A stretch of 64,000 nt of DNA from Cryptomeria japonica (taxonomy: Eukaryota > Streptophyta > Pinopsida > Cupressales > Cupressaceae), in the NCBI RefSeq assembly GCF_030272615.1, contig NC_081405.1:24783272-24847271 (forward strand), read 5' to 3'. Positions within the stretch are counted from its first letter, which is position 1. Every line of letters starts with the position of its first letter. Below, piece by piece: positions 58,281-64,000 of the stretch. The position numbers were made by a program, and so were the translations under genes. The notes under the pieces are model-generated. The model had not been told where the DNA came from. It searched no databases and worked only from the letters and a program-made list of their open reading frames with translations.

Positions 58281-58805
58281 TTCAAACTTTGGATAATCAC
58301 TAATGAAAGAGCCTTAGGGTTTGAAAACTTTTAACCAACAGATGCTTTCCACTTAGTAAATACAAAACAGATATTCACAACTGATATGATCGGTTAACTT
58401 GCTTGACAATGCATTGTGATTGATATAAATACCTTGAATTTCGCTTTGGAAGAGATTTGATCACCTTTGAATCGCTTCGCTCTGCTTTCTGAAAACTTGG
58501 TAAGTGTAAAATGACCACGCAAAAGCTTTAAGTACACCTTTTACCTTATCGGGCTCCATGCAATTAGGTCAGAAAACATTAAATGCACTCGGTTCCACTA
58601 AACCGATTTACCTTCCTTTTTATGCTTTTACCGAGTAGCCAAACTTCCCGCATTTACCGACTTGACTAGTGCTCCAAAAGACTTGATAAAATTTCAAACT
58701 TGCTAATGCATCTTAGTTATGCAGATTTTGAATTAAGTACATGATAAAATAGGAACTGTTAAGATATAACCTTGAGAGAATGCAGTCCCTTCATACCTTT
58801 ACCGA

Positions 58806-60158
58806 TTAATTTGGAATAGATGCACCTAACTCAGTAGGTAAGGTGCTTTCTTCATTTGACACAATTTCCTTCTTTTTCCAAATCATCTGGAATTTGCTTT
58901 GTATTTCTTCAATATCTCCTCTAGGTTGATCTTTGCAATCTCTAGCCAAGTGTCCAACTTTGTGACAATGAAAACATGCCATACCAAGATTTCTCCATGA
59001 TCTTCGGTTGTTCATTCCAAACCTTATAAAGCAGTTGGCACTTATATGTCCATATCTTCCACAACATTCACAACATATCCTTGTATTGTAATCCCATGGT
59101 ACTACAGTATACTGTCAGTTGATATCTGTTTGAGTTTGGTAACTTTTGGCATTTGCTCGGTGTGCAAACCACATATAGTTCTTCTGCTTAAACCAACACT
59201 TCTCAGTACTATGTCCATATCTATTGCAGTTTTTACAAAACCCTTTGAATTTTGTCTTTTGATAATTGCTAACAGACTTAGTCCTACATTGATTAGATGT
59301 ATGACCATACTTATTGCAACTGTTACAATAACCATTAGACCTAGTGACATTCAGTTGCTTACCTTTTCTAATTTGGCACATGTTGGCAGTATGTCCTTGT
59401 TTTCCACAGTAGTTGCAAATAGGCTTCTTTCCTTTGATGTTCTTCTTGTTTCCAACTTGCTTTGATGATTCTCCTCTCTCGGTAGTGTGGATTCCCTTCT
59501 CAGTAGAGTCTTTTCCTTTGTAACTGAGTCTTGCATCTTTGTTGGGTCTTCTTGTATTCAGTTGCTCATCCAACATCTTTGATGCTTGATAACTTTTCTT
59601 TAGTGTTTCTTTTGACTTCTTTTCTGCTTCAAGTTCATCGGTCAATCTTGATAGTTCAAGTTTCAATGCTTGATTCTCATTTTCCTTTAGATTTGCTTCA
59701 TGATGTGCATAACCCAATTGATCTGACAGATTACTTTGAATTCCAGTCATCCTTGTGATTTCATCATTCTTTTTAGATACTAATGCTTCAAGCTATTGTT
59801 TTTCTCTTTCTAGATCTCTTAATTAATCCTCGGTTGTCCTCAATGCATCAAGATTTTTAGTCATCTGTGTGCTGAAATGTTCATGTTCTCTGTTCATTGC
59901 TTTTAGTTGATTAGTCAGTGCTTTGTTCTTTTCTTTCAATACTCCAATCATTTCTTCAGTCTCTTCAGATATACTATTCTCAGATGATGTCTCAATTTGT
60001 TCCACTAGCTCTTGAGAGTCCTGCAAATCATTAGACAATCTTCTTCTAACTTTCAGAGATTTTTGCATTTGTTTCTGTATGTCAGCAATCGCTTGATTAG
60101 CATGATCCAATTCATTTTGAAGATTCACAATTCTCCAAGATTGTTTGTAGCCTTCCAT
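58806..60158 (-). pseudogene. Coiled-coil protein with five CCHC zinc knuckles (gag-like)
   Basis: One frame from an ATG near 60158 (MEGYKQSW) to 58806, about 450 codons, with in-frame stops near 59822, 59793 and 59115. The first 280 residues are heptad-rich helix (KNKALTNQLKAMNREHEHF, LSRLTDELEAEKKSKETLK). Five CX2CX4HX4C knuckles follow: CNYCGKQGHTANMC, CNSCNKYGHTSNQC, CKNCNRYGHSTEKC, CECCGRYGHISANC and CFHCHKVGHLARDC. Ordinary copia gag has a UBN2 capsid region and one knuckle; I see no UBN2 region here. An RNA-packaging role is inferred from the knuckles and the position next to the primer site. Confidence 0.75.
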
Positions 60159-60206
60159 TGATAAGATCTTTCTCTTTAGGTAGTTAAACCCTTTTCCAAG
60201 ATTCAA

Positions 60207-60218
60207 GCTCTGATACCA
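60207..60218 (-). other. Primer binding site of the pol-less element (iMet)
   Basis: Plus-strand GCTCTGATACCA reads TGGTATCAGAGC on the minus strand, two bases from the 5' LTR. Sequence and two-base gap are the same as in C1. Confidence 0.93.
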
Positions 60219-60220
60219 AT

Positions 60221-61404
60221 TTTTAGGCCCAATATGGAAAGATAATGTACTGAGAGGGGAGGGGTGAATCGGTACTTCAAATCTTTTCTTCAACAATAAC
60301 TTTACTATTAAGCATAAATAAAAAACTGATGTAACATAATATAATGCTAAAACAAATAAATAACAATCATACACGATTCACTCCATAACACATATATTTT
60401 GGTTACGTAGAAACTCCTTGTTAGAGAGAAAAACTGTGGTGGGGATGGCACCCACAACTTCACTACTGTAATAATAAAGGTTGCTCGGTTAGAGCTACAT
60501 GTTTAGCTATTTTTGATAGCTTACCCTATTAGGAGTATCAAGATCTTTATATCTACCTTGCTAAAGGATTTTACAACACTTATACTAAATGTTGTACTTG
60601 GTTAAAGGCTTTACAATTTATAGACTTTGTTAGTCTTTTACCCTGTTAAAGGTTTCTCTTATAGCTCAAAATATTACAATCAAAATCTTACAAAATGTCT
60701 GCAACTTCACATCTGAAATGTTATAGCATATTCTATGTGCTCAAAATGAAATTACCTTGCTTATAGCATACCTCGGTAACCCATAAATTAACTCGGTAAA
60801 CCTTTCTGTTTACTCTGTTCCTTGACTGTTCTCTAAAATCCTTCTCAGTGACCTCTATGTATCTCTATCAATCATAATAGTCATAACACTCAGTGTTTTC
60901 CCATGATTTTGCTTTTCACATATGTCTTGCTTCACACACACATTTTGATCCTCAATTCATGCTGTATAAATAGATCTCTTGTAATGGTGATCTTGTTCAT
61001 GCTTTGATCTTACAAACATGATTCATTAAATGAATGACCATACAAATTATTTCATTGGATAGATGTCCTCAAAATCATACAAAATCTTAAGGTGCAATTT
61101 CCAATGTGTTAATGGTTTCTTGTTCCTCGTTCTTGTAACACGTTTCCACATATGTGTCCATGTTCATTGAATCTGGTAACATGTTTCACTTGGTGTGTAT
61201 TAACTCAGTATACCATCTTTGCTACTCGGTAGTCATAGAATGTTACTCAGTAGACAGCTCGATGTATACTAAACTTTGTGACTTGTAACTTCTGTAACCG
61301 ACTGCTCTATGCTTACTGATTGAATATTTCGGTAGTAATAACTGACTAGAGTATATAGAATGACTTTGGACATAAAAATAATGACAACTTAGTAAATAGT
61401 AACA
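60221..61404 (-). repeat. 5' LTR of the pol-less element
   Basis: Plus-strand start TTTTAGGCCC (second base changed from TGTTAGGCCC) to the end AAATAGTAACA, then CATAG. Aligns along its length with 53415-54600. Confidence 0.93.
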
Positions 61405-61409
61405 CATAG

Positions 61410-61996
61410 GACCACATAAGTCAGTGTGCACCAAATCTAGAATATGCTCAGAAGAAAAATATTTACTCGTAAAAGAAGATGTAGTCATCTTACCCAACTG
61501 ACATTCTTTACACATTACATTGTCTAGTTTAACAAGTTGTGGCATACCTCTAACAAAATTTGACTTCTTGACCTTAACCACATTATCAAAGTTCACATGA
61601 CAAAACCTTTTATGCCATAACCAACTATCTTCAACCTTAGCAACCAAACAATTGTTTACACTAGCATTCAGATGGAATAAGTTACCTTTAGTTTGTTTAC
61701 CAGTAGCAATTAATTCTCCTTTGCATCATAACATCCTACACACTCTATTCTTAAACTCAAGATAATAACCTTTGTCATTCAACTAACCAACACTCAACAA
61801 GTTATGTTTCAAACCTTCAACCTAATATACATCATCAGCATTACTTTTACCATTCAAAGAGATAGAACCTTTACCTTTTACCATACAAGGTGAATTGTTC
61901 CCAAATATTACTACACCACCATCAAATTCTTCAAGAGAAATAAACTTGTTCTTATCACCAGTCATGTGGTGTGAGCAACCAATGTCAATAATCCAT
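61410..61996 (-). pseudogene. C1 pol, 5' part: protease and integrase zinc region
   Basis: Protease motif near 61975 reads IDIGCSHHM: the catalytic Asp is kept but the usual Ser/Thr is Ile, and a stop precedes it. It continues through GLKHNLLSVGQL to the GAG-pre-integrase region LWHKRFCHVNFDNV...CKECQLGK (61500-61600) and LVHTDLCGPM at the junction with the nested element. Confidence 0.85.
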
Positions 61997-63042
61997 TAAT
62001 CATTGTTGTCAATGTGAGATACTAAAGCCTTCTTATCAGATAGATCTTCCTTAACAACAACAAAAACAATCTCCTCATTGTCTTCATCCTCAGATTCCTC
62101 ATCAATAGAACCTTCATCCACTGCAATATAACATTGTTTCTTTCCTTTTCCCTTATATTTTCTAAACTTTTCCTTTTGATCACCATTAGGACAGTTTGCA
62201 GCTATATGTCCTATCTTGTTACAAGAGAAACACTTAAGAGGAAGCTTGCCTTCATACTTACCAGTGCCTCTAGGAAGTCTTTTTGCTAATAGAGCTTCAA
62301 ATTCCATTAGATTATCTTCATCCACATCATCTTTTCTACCACCACGATGACTTGGCCTGCATTCATGACTATGACAAACATCTTTCCCTTTTCTCACTGG
62401 TACACTAGACACAGATGCTTTGAAAGCAGATTATGTCTTAGGTATACTGTTATCAAAACTATTCAACTCAAAAGCAGTAAGCTTACCAATCAAAGAATCA
62501 ACAGTAACCTTATCATTACTGACTAACCTCAACTCTTGAATAGTAGACACTCTAATGGCATAGGTAGGCAATAGGGTTCTAAGCATTTTACTCACCATAG
62601 TGTCTTCATCTATAGTACCACTAACACTTTTGATTCCACCAACAACTTCTTTTATCCTATGTCCACACTGAGTGATATTTTCTCCTTTCATCATTCTCAT
62701 ATCATCAAACTTTCTTCTAAGGCTCTCTTCTTTAGCCTTTTGAACATGCTTATCACCGCCATAGATTAATTCTTACTTCTCCCAAAATTCAAAAGCAGTT
62801 TTTAAACCATGGACATCAATATATTCAGTATCAGAAAGTGTACTTACAATGGCTTCCAATGCTTGAATTCTTTCCTGTTGCTCCTTAAGTTGATCTGGAG
62901 TCAGAGGATCGGTATGAGGTACATACTTAGTAATAACACGCTACCAGAACTGAGCACCCATACCTTTGATGTAAATTTTCATTCTATCACTCCATATTCT
63001 GTAGTTGTCATTAGTGAATTTGGGACCCTCCTTGTTCATCAT
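61997..63042 (-). pseudogene. Copia gag of C1 (UBN2 type, one CCHC knuckle)
   Basis: From ATG 63042 (MMNKEGPKFTNDNYRIWSDRM, the copia gag start) to a stop near 61997, with stops near 62943, 62774 and 62432. The UBN2-like helical region ends around DSLIGKLTAFEL. The zinc knuckle CFSCNKIGHIAANC (~62185-62230) is followed by an acidic stretch. Confidence 0.88.
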
Positions 63043-63095
63043 CTTCTCGGATCTTTACTTCAATCAGTTAAGCTTCTGCACAAAGAGGACCTAAT

Positions 63096-63107
63096 GCTCT
63101 GATACCA
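63096..63107 (-). other. Primer binding site of C1 (iMet)
   Basis: GCTCTGATACCA on the plus strand (TGGTATCAGAGC on the minus), two bases from the 5' LTR. Confidence 0.93.
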
Positions 63108-63109
63108 AT

Positions 63110-64000
63110 TGTTATTGTGAGGATCCGGTTATTACTGAGAGGGGGGGGGGTGGATCAGTGATAACAATAAACTTAAATCTTTCACCAATCTAAAAACACT
63201 TCTCAAAAACCAGTACCAGTAGCTGATCAAACAGTCTTCAAACCAGATTTACCAAACTATTACTAGTAGCTACTTAAGTGTTCATCATTAAGCAAACATA
63301 GTAAAGACATCAAATGAATAGCTCAGCAATTCATCCACAACATGAACACAAAGATTTTTCATGTGGAAACCCAAATGGGAAAAACCACTGTGGGAATTGG
63401 AACCCACAAAATATTTGCACTCTTTCAAAATGTGCCCTATTAAAGGCGTAGCTCGGTTAGGAGCTTTACAATAATGCCCAGTTAAGAGTAGACCCTGTTA
63501 GGAGTCACCCAGTGAAGGTATTTTAATCTCAGCTCTGTTAGGAGCTCTACCCTGTTAGGAGTAACCTTGCTAAAGGATTTGAACTCAAGTTAATGAGCCA
63601 CCCGATTAAGAGATTTACAACATCAGGCATGTTAGGACCTACCCGGTTAAGGGATTTTAATACTGCCGCAACTATTAGGAAACAATAGGTAAATGATCTG
63701 ATCAATGCACTCTTTGCTTGCTAGTATAGATCCATTTCAGCTCCAATCTACTTCACACATGCAGACATCTCAATCTGGTTCGACACACTCTCCTTTTCTA
63801 ATCATCAACACACTAAACCTTCTCAAACTCTACATAAATAAACTTTACAACTAGGTCGGTTACATAACCCTAACCAAATTCAAAATACATTTTATTTACA
63901 TCATAGATCATATCAGATCGTTACAAATAATTACAGTTCATCATACAGATCATTACAACAAATTTCAAGATAATTATAGTCGTTGAATGATCATAACACA
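63110..64000 (-). repeat. 5' LTR of C1, partial
   Basis: Matches 49156-50046 of the 3' LTR (TGTTATTGTGAGGATC... on the plus strand). It is cut by the window end after 891 bp. Confidence 0.9.

Larger units (their letters stand above)
53415..61404 (-). mobile_element. Pol-less LTR retrotransposon (TR-GAG-like) nested in C1
   Basis: The LTRs are 53415-54600 (1186 bp) and 60221-61404 (1184 bp). The target duplication CATAG is perfect (53410-53414 and 61405-61409). It has an iMet primer site at 60207-60218 and a polypurine run at 54601-54616 (both minus strand). The 5.6 kb interior encodes a coiled-coil protein with five CCHC knuckles and a second protein of about 1120 codons, but no protease, integrase, reverse transcriptase or RNase H. 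It must therefore have moved using enzymes supplied by another element. Sampled LTR divergence is about 5-6%. Confidence 0.9.
49156..64000 (-). mobile_element. Ty1/copia element C1 (minus strand), 5' LTR cut by window end, carrying a nested element
   Basis: The 3' LTR is 49156-50637 and the 5' LTR runs from 63110 off the window. An iMet primer site lies at 63096-63107 (minus strand). Gag is 63042-61997, protease to integrase zinc region runs to 61410, then the nested element occupies 53415-61404, and integrase core to RNase H ends at 50953. Sampled LTR divergence is about 7%. Many stops make it inactive. The right target duplication cannot be checked here. Confidence 0.93.

Overview
This is nuclear DNA of a land plant, most likely a gymnosperm. 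Gene density is very low, several plant retroelement lineages are nested in each other, and the one intact host gene is a plant clock transcription factor. The conifer/gymnosperm call is an inference from the sparse gene space and old nested repeats; nothing in the window proves the species.

Layout. 1-1835 is the 3' end of a Ty3/gypsy element (G1) that carries a spliced antisense plant-mobile-domain (PMD) gene. 1836-2306 is a foldback (inverted-repeat) structure abutting its LTR. 2307-6900 is AT-rich and largely unrecognised, with a decayed protease remnant and a diverged tandem repeat. 7144-13805 is a broken minus-strand LINE ORF1, split by a ~1 kb insertion and by 'element A' (9153-13381). 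14378-33135 is a complete Ty3/gypsy element (G2) with TSD GATAC/GACAC. It has a tandem RNase H-like pair in pol, as in the Tat lineage, and again an antisense PMD gene before the 3' LTR. A young Ty1/copia element (17081-23467, TSD TCCAC) sits inside its first ORF. 33136-38790 is host sequence with an intact single-exon GARP/MYB-like gene of the LUX ARRHYTHMO/PCL1 type (36369-37370, minus). 38745-46131 is a tandem segmental duplication whose second copy was hit by 'element B' (40888-45942, TSD CTTAG). 46132-49155 holds little that I recognise apart from a possible decayed gypsy start. 49156-64000 is a minus-strand copia element (C1, right LTR cut by the window end). It is interrupted in its integrase region by a complete element (53415-61404, TSD CATAG) that has LTRs, a primer binding site and five CCHC zinc knuckles but no reverse transcriptase or integrase.

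The most unusual material is a set of three long, intronless, degenerate minus-strand reading frames of roughly 1000-1120 codons (A, B and C). A and B are clearly homologous. They lie in elements with TG...CA ends and target duplications but with no LTRs that I can find, and they share an identical 20-nt terminus. C has a similar size and layout and lies in the pol-less LTR element, so a non-autonomous element family using its own large protein is a reasonable hypothesis.

Relative ages from terminal repeats compared by eye: the inner copia is youngest (3 substitutions in 661 bp). G2 is older (about 3-4%), then the pol-less element (about 5-6%), then its host copia C1 (about 7%). This agrees with the nesting order.
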